A stretch of 64,000 nucleotides of DNA from Erysipelotrichaceae bacterium (GTDB lineage: Bacteria; Bacillota_I; Bacilli_A; Erysipelotrichales; Erysipelotrichaceae). The notes below the pieces were generated by a model that saw nothing but the letters and a program-made list of their open reading frames with translations, was not told where the DNA came from and did no database searches. Positions 1 to 7,988 of the stretch are shown in pieces (within the stretch, counting starts at the first letter, position 1; every line of letters starts with the position of its first letter). The DNA is taken from positions 164,465 to 228,464 of the forward strand of contig JAFQZR010000005.1 of the NCBI GenBank assembly GCA_017405785.1, given 5' to 3'. Made by a program: the position numbers and the translations under genes.

Positions 1-399
1 GAAGCAGCTTACAGGATTGCAGATGAGTATCATACTACATATATTATGCCACAGCAGAATGGTGAAGATGCCATGCTGGAAATGGGGATGAACTACGTGC
101 GTTTCGGTCATGAAGAAAAGAATCTGTTCCGCTTCCTGTTTCAGACTGATAAGTTCGGGGGCATGAATGTACAACAGCTCTTCAGCAGTCCTGATCTGCA
201 AGGAGTGATGGAAGTAATGGCTGAGGGATTAGGCAAAAGCACTGAAGAAGCCCGCAAGATGTTTATGACATTCTTCTGTGGGGCTCACGGAATGGCTTCC
301 TTACTGGCTAACAATGCCATGGAATATGATGAAAACGAATGCCGTACAATGCTGGAAAATGTCTATTACGGCATGATGGGAGGAATTGAGAATGCGTAG
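1..399 (+). CDS. TetR/AcrR-family regulator, C-terminal part (partial)
   Basis: The reading frame is open from the first base, so the N-terminal helix-turn-helix lies outside the window; about 132 residues remain. What is visible is an all-helical segment with the pattern FGHEEKNLFRFLFQ followed by a helix-rich end, as in TetR-family ligand-binding domains. The family normally represses neighbouring genes until a small molecule binds. It overlaps the following CPBP protease gene by 8 bp, so the two are probably co-transcribed. The family call rests on overall pattern only, since the DNA-binding domain cannot be seen. Confidence 0.6.
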   Translation, partial: EAAYRIADEYHTTYIMPQQNGEDAMLEMGMNYVRFGHEEKNLFRFLFQTDKFGGMNVQQLFSSPDLQGVMEVMAEGLGKSTEEARKMFMTFFCGAHGMASLLANNAMEYDENECRTMLENVYYGMMGGIENA

Positions 400-1108
400 G
401 TTTTATGAAAAGAACCCGGTGTGGTTTGCGGTCATACTGATCGTCTTATACTGTGTGGTCAATGCCCCGATCAAGGGAAACTACGGAATGGGAAGTGTTC
501 AGCTGTTATTGACAATGGCTGCCTTTGCGCTGGGAATTACATTATTTGTCAAGATATTCCATGTAGAAAAGAAGCATGGTCTGACTGCTTGGCCGAAGAA
601 CACTGCCAGATACCTGTATTTCATCCCGATGTGGATACTGTGTACCGGCAATCTGTGGGATGGTTTCCCGCTGGTGTTCAACAGCACAAAACAGTTATAT
701 GGCGTACTGACAATGCTGCTGATAGGTTTTGTTGAGGAAATGCTGTTCAGAGGCTTCCTGTTCAACGGCCTAAAAGAAGAAGAAGGAACAACGAAGGCTA
801 TCATTATTTCAGCCATTACATTCGGCATTGGCCACCTGGTTAATCTGTTTTCCGGGCAGGCTGCTTTCCATACGCTTCTGCAGGTCTTCTTTGCGATAGC
901 CTGGGGCTTCATCTTTACGATGGTTTACCATAAGTGCGGATGTCTGTGGCCTTGCATCATCGGTCACGGTCTGATCGACGCTTTTTCAATCATCAGTCAG
1001 GATACCGGAAAGGCAGATATGCGGTTCATGATTGCCACAATAGTCGGTTCAATAGCTTACAGCCTGTATCTGAATAATCTGAAACCAAAAAGTGGTAAAA
1101 TAGAGTAA
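392..1108 (+). CDS. CPBP-family intramembrane metalloprotease
   Basis: A 238-residue membrane protein with about six to eight hydrophobic segments. The CPBP (Abi/CAAX protease-like) motifs are present: EEMLFR (Glu115, Glu116, Arg120), FGIGH with His148, and a third motif with His192. These residues coordinate the catalytic metal in the Rce1-type family. The ATG at 392 has GGGAGG at 378-383 with 8-base spacing; a TTG at 386 is possible but badly placed. It overlaps the TetR gene, which suggests control by that regulator. The substrate is unknown; relatives process peptides or give immunity to them. Confidence 0.85.
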   Translation: MRRFYEKNPVWFAVILIVLYCVVNAPIKGNYGMGSVQLLLTMAAFALGITLFVKIFHVEKKHGLTAWPKNTARYLYFIPMWILCTGNLWDGFPLVFNSTKQLYGVLTMLLIGFVEEMLFRGFLFNGLKEEEGTTKAIIISAITFGIGHLVNLFSGQAAFHTLLQVFFAIAWGFIFTMVYHKCGCLWPCIIGHGLIDAFSIISQDTGKADMRFMIATIVGSIAYSLYLNNLKPKSGKIE

Positions 1109-1131
1109 AGAAATACCGGAGGCAGTAATAT

Positions 1132-1677
1132 ATGGAAACAATGAAGACAATAGTTACTAGAAGATCGGTTAGATCATATAAGACAGAACAGATCCCTGAA
1201 GAAGCACTTAATGAGATCCTGGCAGCCGGCAGCATCGCCGCCATGGGCATGAAAGCCTATGACCGTCTGCACATGGCAGTAATTCAGAGTGAGGAAGCTC
1301 TGGGCAAGCTCAATGAAGGAATCGGCCGGTTAATGGCCAAGGTCATGCCGGGCAGGGGTAACGGAAACTTTCTGATGGGAGCTCCGACTGTCGTGATCGT
1401 CAGTGCCCTGGATCCTGACAAGTGTCCGATGAAGGGAATGCACTATATCAACAGCGGCTGTGTAGCTGAGAACATCATGCTGGCTGCGGCTGATAAGGGT
1501 ATCGGTTCAGTAGTTCTGGGAATTGCGGGTGATGTTGTCAAGAATGATTCCGGACTAAAAAAAGAATTAGGTATCCCTGAAGAATTCACACCGCTGTTTG
1601 CGATAGCCCTGGGTTATCGGGCTGATGAAGCGCCGGAAAAGACCTTGGAACAGAGAATCACCGTCAGCCGTGTTTAA
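1132..1677 (+). CDS. Nitroreductase-family flavoprotein
   Basis: 181 residues, the usual size for a single-domain nitroreductase that binds FMN and uses NAD(P)H as a dimer in the cytoplasm. The N-terminal pattern RRSVRSYK (phosphate-contacting arginines of FMN binding), the central segment around YINSGCVAENIMLAA and the C-terminal IALGYRADEAPEK stretch fit the family. GGAGG at 1118-1122 lies 9 bases before the ATG. The gene follows the CPBP gene by 23 bp and may share its transcript. The natural electron acceptor cannot be read from sequence. Confidence 0.88.
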   Translation: METMKTIVTRRSVRSYKTEQIPEEALNEILAAGSIAAMGMKAYDRLHMAVIQSEEALGKLNEGIGRLMAKVMPGRGNGNFLMGAPTVVIVSALDPDKCPMKGMHYINSGCVAENIMLAAADKGIGSVVLGIAGDVVKNDSGLKKELGIPEEFTPLFAIALGYRADEAPEKTLEQRITVSRV

Positions 1678-1686
1678 GGAGAGTCT

Positions 1687-2337
1687 GTGGAAAGCGGAAT
1701 GATGACAGCTTCCTACGTAAAGGTGGAAGTATCTGATACTGATGACAGGAAGATCTCTCTGATAGTCAATCCGGTTGGCAGGTTTTCTCCTGGTGGCTGT
1801 GAAGCATATGTTTCTGTAAAGCAGAATCAGATTACAGATCTGAATACTGCTGAAGAGATTTTTGATTATCTTTTAAGGAAGATATACTTTGAAAACCTGG
1901 AAAGCTCAGCCGGTGAACTGCCGGGTGTCTCTCTCGGTGAGATTCTGTCCTATACTGATGGACTTCAGGAAGATGAAGACAACAGCTGGTGGCTGAAGTA
2001 TTTCAGAGGACTCAGTGAGAAGGTCAGTATCTTTCACCGGGAACTTCTGAAGATGGATGGAACCATAAGTGAGGTCAGAGTTCATCAGTATCATGATGCA
2101 TCAGGTGAACTGTGCGATTTTGTGGATTATATCTGCTGTCCGGAAGGGGAAGATGAGGAAGTATTGCGAAGCTTCTTTGAGGATTCTCTCAGTGATGACA
2201 GTGACATCGATGAGATAATGGACTGTTTCGAAGACGGATACTTTTACGGCAGCAGTTATGAAAGTGATGAAGTATCGGTAATAGATGTTAAGACACATAC
2301 TGTCACAAAAACCATGACAGTTAAAAATGTCAGATAA
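1687..2337 (+). CDS. Hypothetical acidic protein
   Basis: I do not recognise this 216-residue protein. It is soluble, strongly acidic (many Asp/Glu runs in the last 70 residues) and has no signal peptide or membrane segment. The start is taken at GTG 1687 because AAGGAG at 1676-1681 sits 5 bases before it; an internal ATG follows four codons later. It begins 10 bp after the nitroreductase and is followed closely by the DUF89 gene, so it looks like part of one transcript. No catalytic motif is visible. Confidence 0.6.
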   Translation: MESGMMTASYVKVEVSDTDDRKISLIVNPVGRFSPGGCEAYVSVKQNQITDLNTAEEIFDYLLRKIYFENLESSAGELPGVSLGEILSYTDGLQEDEDNSWWLKYFRGLSEKVSIFHRELLKMDGTISEVRVHQYHDASGELCDFVDYICCPEGEDEEVLRSFFEDSLSDDSDIDEIMDCFEDGYFYGSSYESDEVSVIDVKTHTVTKTMTVKNVR

Positions 2338-2361
2338 TCATAAAAGAAGGGATTATTGTTG

Positions 2362-3207
2362 ATGAGGGTTATAGAAAGCTGTGCTGAGTGTCTTTATGAC
2401 AAGCAGTATCATCTCAGTCAGGATGAAGGCTATCTCGCTGAGGTTAAAGAGATACTGAAAAACCGCAGGGAAAACGATACATCACCATACATGGTGTATC
2501 TCTTTAATCAGGCCTACGAGAAAAGATTCGGAAAGAGAGCTTCTTACCGGGAAGTTAAGAAGAAATATAACGATCTGGTGCTTTCAATGGAAGAATTCAT
2601 CCGTGAGAAGATTGAACTGGCTGATGATCCTCTCAGCGAATCGCTGGTTTATGCCAGAATAGGCAATTACATTGATTTCGGGGCAATGAACCATGTTGAT
2701 GAACAGACCTTCCTGTCCTTATTTGATGATGTGGGAGTTCATCAGCGTGACAGCGCAGCAGTGGAATCATTTGTCAGACAGTGCAGTGAAGCACATAAAT
2801 TCTTACTTTTAACCGATAACTGCGGTGAAATAGTATTGGACAAGCTTTTCATAGAACAGCTGAAGAAGAGATTCCCTCATCTGCAGGTAACAGTCATGGT
2901 CAGAGGCCGGGAAGTTCTCAATGATGCCACATTAGAAGATGCTGAATATGTTGGGCTGGATAAGGTTGCGAATGTCATAGACAACGGTGATGCTGTGGCC
3001 GGGACGATATATGAAATGTTATCGGATCAGGCCAGAGATGAACTGGATAATGCCGATGTGATACTGGCCAAGGGACAGGGCAATTATGAGTCACTGTGCC
3101 GTCAGGGCAGGCACATCTTTTATTCCTTCCTGTGTAAATGCGAACTGTTCATGGAGAGGTTCCATGTACCGCAGTTTACCGGTATATTCGTGGAAGAATT
3201 GAAATAA
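2362..3207 (+). CDS. DUF89/ARMT1-type damage-control phosphatase
   Basis: 281 residues. The order of conserved blocks fits the stand-alone bacterial DUF89 family: an N-terminal CAECL cysteine pair, a helical domain, then LLTDNCGEIVLD, VRGREVLNDAT, a DNGD motif and AKGQGNYESL, which form the metal-dependent phosphatase site. Family members hydrolyse damaged or excess phosphometabolites; the substrate here is unknown. ATG 2362 is chosen over the TTG codons at 2356 and 2359 because AAGAAGG ends at 2350, giving workable spacing. The promoter of the downstream leader RNA begins inside its last codons. Confidence 0.82.
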   Translation: MRVIESCAECLYDKQYHLSQDEGYLAEVKEILKNRRENDTSPYMVYLFNQAYEKRFGKRASYREVKKKYNDLVLSMEEFIREKIELADDPLSESLVYARIGNYIDFGAMNHVDEQTFLSLFDDVGVHQRDSAAVESFVRQCSEAHKFLLLTDNCGEIVLDKLFIEQLKKRFPHLQVTVMVRGREVLNDATLEDAEYVGLDKVANVIDNGDAVAGTIYEMLSDQARDELDNADVILAKGQGNYESLCRQGRHIFYSFLCKCELFMERFHVPQFTGIFVEELK

Positions 3208-3226
3208 TCCGGATATGTGGTAAAAT
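3199..3226 (+). promoter_or_regulatory. Promoter of the structured leader and GNAT gene
   Basis: TTGAAA at 3199-3204 and TAAAAT at 3221-3226 are separated by 16 bp, a good sigma-A match. The -35 box overlaps the last codons of the DUF89 gene. Transcription would begin near 3233, about 135 bases before the GNAT start codon. Confidence 0.6.
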
Positions 3227-3231
3227 GTCCT

Positions 3232-3348
3232 TGCATCAGAGGACAGTATGCCGTAGCATAGGGGATCGCAGAATATCTGCAGGCCGCCTGTTGGATAAGA
3301 TGTCGGGTGAGCCCGGTAATGATGGTTTTAGTCATAGCCGGGTTTTTA
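3232..3348 (+). ncRNA. Candidate structured leader RNA (riboswitch-like) of the GNAT gene
   Basis: Pairings read by eye: GCATC 3233-3237 with GATGT 3299-3303; GACAG 3242-3246 with CTGTT 3288-3292. Inside these are two hairpins, TATGC/GCATA (3247-3260) and GCAGA/TCTGC (3268-3280), giving a multibranch junction. The 3' side runs into CGGG 3304-3307, which can pair with CCCG 3312-3315. That CCCG is also the 5' arm of the terminator at 3312-3347, so pairing would disrupt it. This is an aptamer-plus-expression-platform layout. I could not assign it to a known class, and the ligand is unknown. Confidence 0.45.
3312..3347 (+). terminator. Intrinsic terminator inside the leader
   Basis: CCCGG 3312-3316 pairs with CCGGG 3338-3342, and ATGA 3319-3322 pairs with TCAT 3332-3335, followed by a T run at 3343-3347. 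It lies before the ribosome binding site of the GNAT gene, so it would act as an attenuator. Confidence 0.7.
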
Positions 3349-3367
3349 TTTCCGGCAGGAGGTATTA

Positions 3368-3904
3368 ATGATGAGTAAGACAAAAGTAGAACTGGTCAGA
3401 CTGACCGAGGATGACAGGGAGTCATTCATTAAGGATAATCAGTGGGCTTTCAAGTACGGAGCTACTGAGGAGTTCGGATTAAGAGACGATCACTTTGAAG
3501 AAGAGGGAGAGATCATATCCAGGGAAACCATTGAACACTCAATTGACTGCGGTGAAGCCTACAGGATCATATGCGACGGTAAGAAAGTGGGCGGAGTCAT
3601 TGTCAGTGTTGAAGGGGACAGGGGAGATCTGGAGATCCTGTTTGTTTCTCCTGAAAGCCACAGTAAGGGCATCGGATATGCCGCCTGGTGTGAAATAGAG
3701 AAAATGTATCCGCAGGTCAGAGTATGGGAAACCGTAACCCCTTATTTTGAAACCAGAAACATTCATTTCTATGTCAACAGATGCGGGTTCCACATCGTTG
3801 AATTCTTTAACAGCTATCATCCTGATCCAAATGAGAAGGAAGATGAGGAATATGTGGAAGGGGAATCCGACGGCATGTTCCGCTTTGAGAAGGTAATGTA
3901 TTAA
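3368..3904 (+). CDS. GNAT-family N-acetyltransferase
   Basis: 178 residues. The central LEILFVSPESHSKGIGYAAW segment is the acetyl-CoA binding motif A of GNAT proteins (Q/R-x-x-G-x-G/A type, here SKGIGYA). The later NIHFYVNRCGF block is the typical C-terminal Tyr-containing motif. The protein would transfer an acetyl group from acetyl-CoA to an unidentified amine. GGAGG at 3358-3362 fits ATG 3368 or the adjacent ATG 3371. It has its own promoter and an attenuator-like leader, so expression is probably controlled by a signal that the leader senses. Confidence 0.85.
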   Translation: MMSKTKVELVRLTEDDRESFIKDNQWAFKYGATEEFGLRDDHFEEEGEIISRETIEHSIDCGEAYRIICDGKKVGGVIVSVEGDRGDLEILFVSPESHSKGIGYAAWCEIEKMYPQVRVWETVTPYFETRNIHFYVNRCGFHIVEFFNSYHPDPNEKEDEEYVEGESDGMFRFEKVMY

Positions 3905-3908
3905 AACT

Positions 3909-3921
3909 ATTAGTTACTAAT
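3909..3921 (+). promoter_or_regulatory. 13-bp palindrome before gene 3952
   Basis: ATTAGT-T-ACTAAT is a perfect inverted repeat 30 bp before the next start codon. It could be an operator, but the sequence is AT-rich and short. No promoter can be placed with confidence here. Confidence 0.25.
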
Positions 3922-3951
3922 GGTATCATTAAAGAAAAGGAATCTTACACT

Positions 3952-4353
3952 ATGAGCACAGAGAGAATTGAAGAACTACTGGAGAAGCCGTATTGGATAA
4001 TCGACATATTGCCTGAACAGGTACCGGCTGATTCAGCGGGGCAGTATTTTGCGGTTGAAGAGTATTTCCGCAGACAGCCCGAAACAAAACAGAAAAAGAT
4101 AAATGTCATACTGAAACTCAACTGTTATGAAGATGTTTTTCTCTGTGAAGATGAAGTGATGAATCCTGAACCGGACAGAATAGATGAAATCATCAGAAAC
4201 GATTACTGTAACTTCCTTGTCAGGGATACGCTGATCACCAGTGATCCTGAAGATACCTACATGACAGTATTTGACCCTGATGAAGAACTGCTGTATCTGA
4301 TCAGAGAGATCGCTGTTTCGGAAGGCCTGTATGTCTGGCAGCCGGAGGAATGA
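3952..4353 (+). CDS. Hypothetical protein
   Basis: A 133-residue acidic soluble protein that I do not recognise. It begins with a short helix (ERIEELLEKPYWIIDILP) and carries several aromatic and acidic patches, but no catalytic motif, signal peptide or membrane segment. An AAAAGG ribosome binding site lies about 10 bases before the ATG. Its stop codon is one base before the start of the next GNAT gene, so the two are almost certainly translated from one mRNA. Function is unknown. Confidence 0.65.
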   Translation: MSTERIEELLEKPYWIIDILPEQVPADSAGQYFAVEEYFRRQPETKQKKINVILKLNCYEDVFLCEDEVMNPEPDRIDEIIRNDYCNFLVRDTLITSDPEDTYMTVFDPDEELLYLIREIAVSEGLYVWQPEE

Positions 4354-4354
4354 C

Positions 4355-4810
4355 ATGGAAATCGTAATTGAAGAATATACTAAAGACAGAATTGATGATG
4401 TCATTGAATTTGAAAACCGGATCCGTGAAAAGGAAGAATGGGGCTGGGAAATAGATGACAGCTATCTTTCTTCTGTCAGAAAGAGTTTTGATGATCCTGA
4501 ATTCAATGATTCAATATCACTTTTGGCATATGCTGACGGTAAGGTTGTGGGCAGAATAGATTCATCAATGATCCACAGCCGCTTTGACGGTGTCATCAGA
4601 GCCTATCTGGACTGGATCTGTGTGCTCATTGACTATCGTCATATGGGAGTCGGTCAGGCCCTGATGCAGGGATTAAGGGACAGATTAAAGGAAAGAAACA
4701 TTGATACGCTGGTAGGCATAACAGCTTCCAATGAAGAAGCACAGCGTTTCTATCAGTCAATAGGGGATTCCAGGATGCGGGATACTGCCATCTGGATCGA
4801 TATCAAATAG
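4355..4810 (+). CDS. GNAT-family N-acetyltransferase
   Basis: 151 residues from ATG 4355, chosen because GGAGG at 4344-4348 is 6 bases upstream; an ATG at 4331 would place the start inside the previous gene. The acetyl-CoA motif appears as VLIDYRHMGVGQALM (R-x-x-G-V-G type), followed by a C-terminal ITASNEEAQRFYQSIGD block typical of GNAT folds. The substrate cannot be deduced. It is tightly spaced with both the hypothetical gene before it and the flavodoxin-like gene after it, indicating an operon of 3952-6609. Confidence 0.85.
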   Translation: MEIVIEEYTKDRIDDVIEFENRIREKEEWGWEIDDSYLSSVRKSFDDPEFNDSISLLAYADGKVVGRIDSSMIHSRFDGVIRAYLDWICVLIDYRHMGVGQALMQGLRDRLKERNIDTLVGITASNEEAQRFYQSIGDSRMRDTAIWIDIK

Positions 4811-4821
4811 GAAGGTTACTT

Positions 4822-5967
4822 ATGAAACTGGTAATACATGATCTGAAGAAGGAAGAATGGGAAAAGATCGCCCGGGATTATCCTGATGCTGAAGTGGTAA
4901 CCGATAACGGAAACATGAAGCCATGTGTTGGCTGTTTTGGCTGCTGGAATAAGACACCGGGAGAATGTGTGATAAAGGATGGCTATGACAACATGGGCTA
5001 TCTGATCCATCATTCTGATGAGGTAATTGTCATAAGCCGTTATACTTACGGCGGTTTTTCCGGTTCCGTCAAGAATGTCTTTGACCGCTGCCTGGCTTAT
5101 GTGTTGCCGCAGTTTGAAATAGTGAAAGGTGAGTCACATCATCAGAAAAGATATGACGAAATCAAACCTTTTACCTTCATCTTCTATGGACATGATATCA
5201 GTGAAGAAGAAAAGAAGAACGCTGAGAGATATGTCAATGCCGTATGTACCAACATGAGAAGCACGGTGAAGGAAGTCATTTTCAGAGAGTGTGAAACAGA
5301 AACAGTTTGTAAGACGAAAGATAATTATTCTAAAAATGATAAAGTATTACTGCTGAATGCCAGCATGCGCTCAAAAAACGGCAACTCTGCCAAACTGGCC
5401 GGTGAACTGAAGAAACTTATTGTTAAAGAGGCAGAGATCGTCAATCTGTCAAAATACCTGAATAAAATGTCTGAACTGGTAAAGGAATTAGAGGACGTTT
5501 CAACGATAGTACTGTGTGAGCCTTTATATGTGGACGGACTGCCTTCACAGCTGATCCGTTTACTGGAAAAGTTCCAGAATGAATATGAAGGCGGACGCAA
5601 AAAGATATATGTACTGGCCAACATGGGTCTATATGAAAGCAGGCAGCTGATCAATCTTTTCAGCTCCGTTAAGCAGTGGTGCGCAAAGATGAACTTTGAA
5701 TACTGCGGTGGTCTGGGTGTCGGTGCCGGTGAACTGGTGGGCGGCATAACGGAAGCAGTTAAGTTCGGTAAATGGCCAACCAGAAAGATCGGGGAAGGGA
5801 TGAACAGATTAGCAGAGGCTATAAACACAGATGGCAAAACTGAAGACATCTTTGCAGGTGTTAACGGTTTTCCTCGTTCTCTTTATATTGCGATAGCCAA
5901 CAGCGGCTGGAAGAGAATGGCTAAAAAGAACGGTATTACGGAAAAGGATCTGTACCGTCAGGTATAA
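4822..5967 (+). CDS. Two-domain flavodoxin-like NAD(P)H-dependent oxidoreductase
   Basis: 381 residues made of two flavodoxin-like domains. The first (about 1-165) has the CVGCFGCW motif and SRYTYGGFSGSVKNVFDR, as in WrbA/iron-sulfur-flavoprotein relatives. The second (about 172-381) restarts with LLLNASMRSKNGNSAKLA, the FMN-phosphate loop of NADPH-dependent FMN reductases, and ends in a helical tail. Either one or both domains may bind FMN; only the first has the cysteine motif. The reaction is probably quinone or flavin reduction, but the substrate is unknown. It sits in the run 3952-6609 with 10-bp gaps. Confidence 0.75.
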   Translation: MKLVIHDLKKEEWEKIARDYPDAEVVTDNGNMKPCVGCFGCWNKTPGECVIKDGYDNMGYLIHHSDEVIVISRYTYGGFSGSVKNVFDRCLAYVLPQFEIVKGESHHQKRYDEIKPFTFIFYGHDISEEEKKNAERYVNAVCTNMRSTVKEVIFRECETETVCKTKDNYSKNDKVLLLNASMRSKNGNSAKLAGELKKLIVKEAEIVNLSKYLNKMSELVKELEDVSTIVLCEPLYVDGLPSQLIRLLEKFQNEYEGGRKKIYVLANMGLYESRQLINLFSSVKQWCAKMNFEYCGGLGVGAGELVGGITEAVKFGKWPTRKIGEGMNRLAEAINTDGKTEDIFAGVNGFPRSLYIAIANSGWKRMAKKNGITEKDLYRQV

Positions 5968-5976
5968 GGGTGATTT

Positions 5977-6609
5977 ATGAAGTTTGAGAATGTCTATTTC
6001 ATCAATGGCAGTGCCTTTGCGGGCAAGTCGACCATGGTACATCTTCTGGCTGAAAAATATGATGGCATCGAATGCGGTGAAAACTATCATGACCAGTTGC
6101 CTGAGCAACTGGATCCCAGGGAGTTTCCGGGTCTGACTTACACCCGTGATCTGGCTGACTGGCATGATTTCATCAGAAGATCTCCACAGGAATACTCTGA
6201 CTGGATCGATCAGGTCTCTAAAGAATGCGAGATACTGGAGTTAAGGATCCTGGAAGATGTCTGTAAGCAGGGTAAGAAGGTCTTCGTTGATACTAATATC
6301 TGCGTGGAGACATTGAAAGAGATAGCCATGTCTGATCATGTTGTGATCATGTTGGCAGATCCGATGATCTCCGTTAACCGCTTCTTTGACCGCCCGGACC
6401 GGGAAAAGCAGTTTCTCTACAGGCTGATAATGGAAGAACCTGATCCTGAAAAAGCCATGGAAAACTACCGTCAGGGACTGATAAAGATCAATTCCAGGGA
6501 AAAGTATGATGCTTTCCTGAACTCGGGATTCAACGTGATATTAAGAGATGAAAACCGCAGTGTTGAGGAAACACTGGCACTGGTTGAGAGAGCATTTGGA
6601 TTAATATAA
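5977..6609 (+). CDS. P-loop nucleotide kinase-like protein
   Basis: 210 residues with a Walker A motif near the N-terminus, GSAFAGKST at about residues 11-19, and a downstream VFVDTNICVE strand. A lid-like arginine-rich region follows (DRPDREKQFLYR). This resembles small-molecule kinases of the AAA/shikimate-kinase-like P-loop group. No substrate-specific motif is obvious, so a sugar, nucleoside or antibiotic substrate are all possible. The gene starts 9 bp after the flavodoxin-like gene and is the last of its operon: a strong terminator follows at 6612-6636. Confidence 0.65.
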   Translation: MKFENVYFINGSAFAGKSTMVHLLAEKYDGIECGENYHDQLPEQLDPREFPGLTYTRDLADWHDFIRRSPQEYSDWIDQVSKECEILELRILEDVCKQGKKVFVDTNICVETLKEIAMSDHVVIMLADPMISVNRFFDRPDREKQFLYRLIMEEPDPEKAMENYRQGLIKINSREKYDAFLNSGFNVILRDENRSVEETLALVERAFGLI

Positions 6610-6611
6610 TT

Positions 6612-6636
6612 GAAGACAGCAATGTCTTCTTTTTTT
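6612..6636 (+). terminator. Rho-independent terminator
   Basis: GAAGACA 6612-6618 and TGTCTTC 6623-6629 form a perfect 7-bp stem with a GCAA loop, followed by seven T residues. Confidence 0.9.
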
Positions 6637-6640
6637 GTGG

Positions 6641-6669
6641 TTTAAATGTACAGGTGTTAGTATTATAAT
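6641..6669 (+). promoter_or_regulatory. Promoter of the six-gene operon 6709-10208
   Basis: TTTAAA at 6641-6646 and TATAAT at 6664-6669 are separated by 17 bp. The start site would fall near 6676, inside the palindromic operator that follows. Confidence 0.7.
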
Positions 6670-6670
6670 A

Positions 6671-6690
6671 CAGTTAGCGATGGCTAACTG
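6671..6690 (+). promoter_or_regulatory. GTTAG-N6-CTAAC operator, thiazoline-hydrolase-like operon
   Basis: A perfect 20-bp palindrome, arms CAGTTAGC and GCTAACTG around a GATG centre. It begins one base after the -10 box and covers the predicted start site, the usual position for a repressor. The same GTTAG-N6-CTAAC core occurs three times before feoA (58885-58968) and once before the CotH gene (29158-29173). The half-site resembles those of DtxR-family metal regulators, although the classic DtxR box has much closer half-sites. Iron or manganese control is therefore an inference. Confidence 0.7.
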
Positions 6691-6708
6691 AAGAAAGCAG
6701 GTGTAAAG

Positions 6709-7341
6709 ATGAGGAAGTATCAGGGGACAGATATGGTAAACAGATCAAGGTTTACTGCCTATACCGATAAGATGGATAAAAGTGACAGAAAGAAACTTTA
6801 TGACATGGTCGATGTTCTGATTGATGAGAACAGAGAATTCTGTGACAGAAATAACCATCAGCACCTCTGCAACATCTTTACCGGTATGTCTCTTTACACA
6901 CTGTTACAGGATAAGGGAATAAGTGAAGAAGAAGCTTTCTCTACAGTAGCTGAAACAATGTATGCATACATGAGAACCCAGAAGGAAAAGTTTGAAAAGA
7001 TAGCCAGGTATTCTTTCTTCTGGCCTGTGATCAAGTGGTTTGTACCGATTGGCTTCAGATATGGATCGGGGGCAGGTTGGAGATACACCTGGCATAAGGA
7101 AGATGATAAGAGTGTTCTGCGTTTTGAATGCAATGAATGCATATATCAGAAGATATTCAGGAAATATGATCTGGTAAAACTGGGACCGATGTTCTGTAAG
7201 AACGATATATTGGTATACGGTGAACTTGAAGGTATTGACTTCCAGAGAACGGGAACACTGTGTCAGGGATATGACAAGTGTGATTTCTGTTTTGTCAGAC
7301 ATCCTAAAGGCGAAGCATTCACCAGAAGCAAAAGTCAGTAG
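6709..7341 (+). CDS. L-2-amino-thiazoline-4-carboxylic acid hydrolase-like protein
   Basis: 210 residues, soluble. The C-terminal half matches the ATC-hydrolase-like family by pattern: FECNECIYQKIFRKY, then a late FCKND and a cysteine-rich end with CDFCFVRHPKGEAF. In the founding enzyme, ATC is hydrolysed to cysteine derivatives; most family members are uncharacterised and may do something else. AGGTG lies 5 bases before ATG 6709. It is the first gene of a six-gene operon behind a palindrome shared with feoA, which suggests a role in metal or thiol metabolism. The family call is fairly firm, the function is not. Confidence 0.7.
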   Translation: MRKYQGTDMVNRSRFTAYTDKMDKSDRKKLYDMVDVLIDENREFCDRNNHQHLCNIFTGMSLYTLLQDKGISEEEAFSTVAETMYAYMRTQKEKFEKIARYSFFWPVIKWFVPIGFRYGSGAGWRYTWHKEDDKSVLRFECNECIYQKIFRKYDLVKLGPMFCKNDILVYGELEGIDFQRTGTLCQGYDKCDFCFVRHPKGEAFTRSKSQ

Positions 7342-7349
7342 GTGAGATC

Positions 7350-7988
7350 ATGAAATACGGTTTAAAGGAAAACGGAATGTGGCTTCTGTTTGAAAAATCA
7401 TTCAGGGATAATCTGATAAGTGTGCTTGGCTTTGATAAAAACGAAGCCGGAGAAATAACAGTTAAGTCTAAAAGAAAATACAGAGAGATAGTTGATAAAC
7501 TGCCGGAATTTGAAAAGGTAGACCGTTTTAAAGTCAACATTCTTTCCTGTGCCATGTTTGCGGCTTTCATATTGAACATGAAAGAACGTCCTTCAGTGGA
7601 AAAACTGACGGAATATTATGAAAAAGCCATGATGACAGAAACGATGAAATGGTTCTGCCGTGTAGCAGGCAAAAACAAGTTTACAGACAATGACATTGAA
7701 GGCATGAAGAAAACAGCCCGGCTTAATGCCGCTGACAGAAATCCTTATTCCTGGAACATGGAATATCTGCCGTATAAGGACGGCAGCGGTTATGAAGCCA
7801 GATTCTTCAGATGTGGGATCTGTACGCTGATGAAGGAACTGGGTTTGTCTGAAGCGGTACCGGCTATGTGTCATCTGGACTATGTCATGAGTGCTGCGGG
7901 AGGTGTAACCGACTTCATCAGAGAGTATACACTGGCTTCCGGAGGTCCTTACTGTGACTGCGGATATAAGAAGAAGGTGAAAAAATGA
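7350..7988 (+). CDS. L-2-amino-thiazoline-4-carboxylic acid hydrolase-like protein (second copy)
   Basis: 212 residues and a distant relative of the preceding gene product. It keeps the same late pattern: RFFRCGICTLMKELGLSEAVPAMCHLDYVM and a final CDCGYKKK, with cysteines placed as in the first copy. The two could form a hetero-oligomer or act on related substrates. It starts 8 bp after gene 6709 and overlaps the next gene by 4 bp (ATGA), so translation is probably coupled. No signal peptide; cytoplasmic. Confidence 0.72.
   Translation: MKYGLKENGMWLLFEKSFRDNLISVLGFDKNEAGEITVKSKRKYREIVDKLPEFEKVDRFKVNILSCAMFAAFILNMKERPSVEKLTEYYEKAMMTETMKWFCRVAGKNKFTDNDIEGMKKTARLNAADRNPYSWNMEYLPYKDGSGYEARFFRCGICTLMKELGLSEAVPAMCHLDYVMSAAGGVTDFIREYTLASGGPYCDCGYKKKVKK

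Noticed and set aside
421..912. Long open frames on both strands inside the CPBP gene
   Set aside because: Out-of-frame shadows of a gene with clear family motifs.
3232..3348. T-box or ZTP riboswitch for the GNAT leader
   Set aside because: The T-box AGGGTGG sequence is missing, and the CCGCCTG stretch alone lacks the ZTP 5' domain.
3138..3368. Open frame of 76 codons across the end of the DUF89 gene and the leader
   Set aside because: It overlaps the coding end, promoter and folded leader; no ribosome binding site or family pattern.
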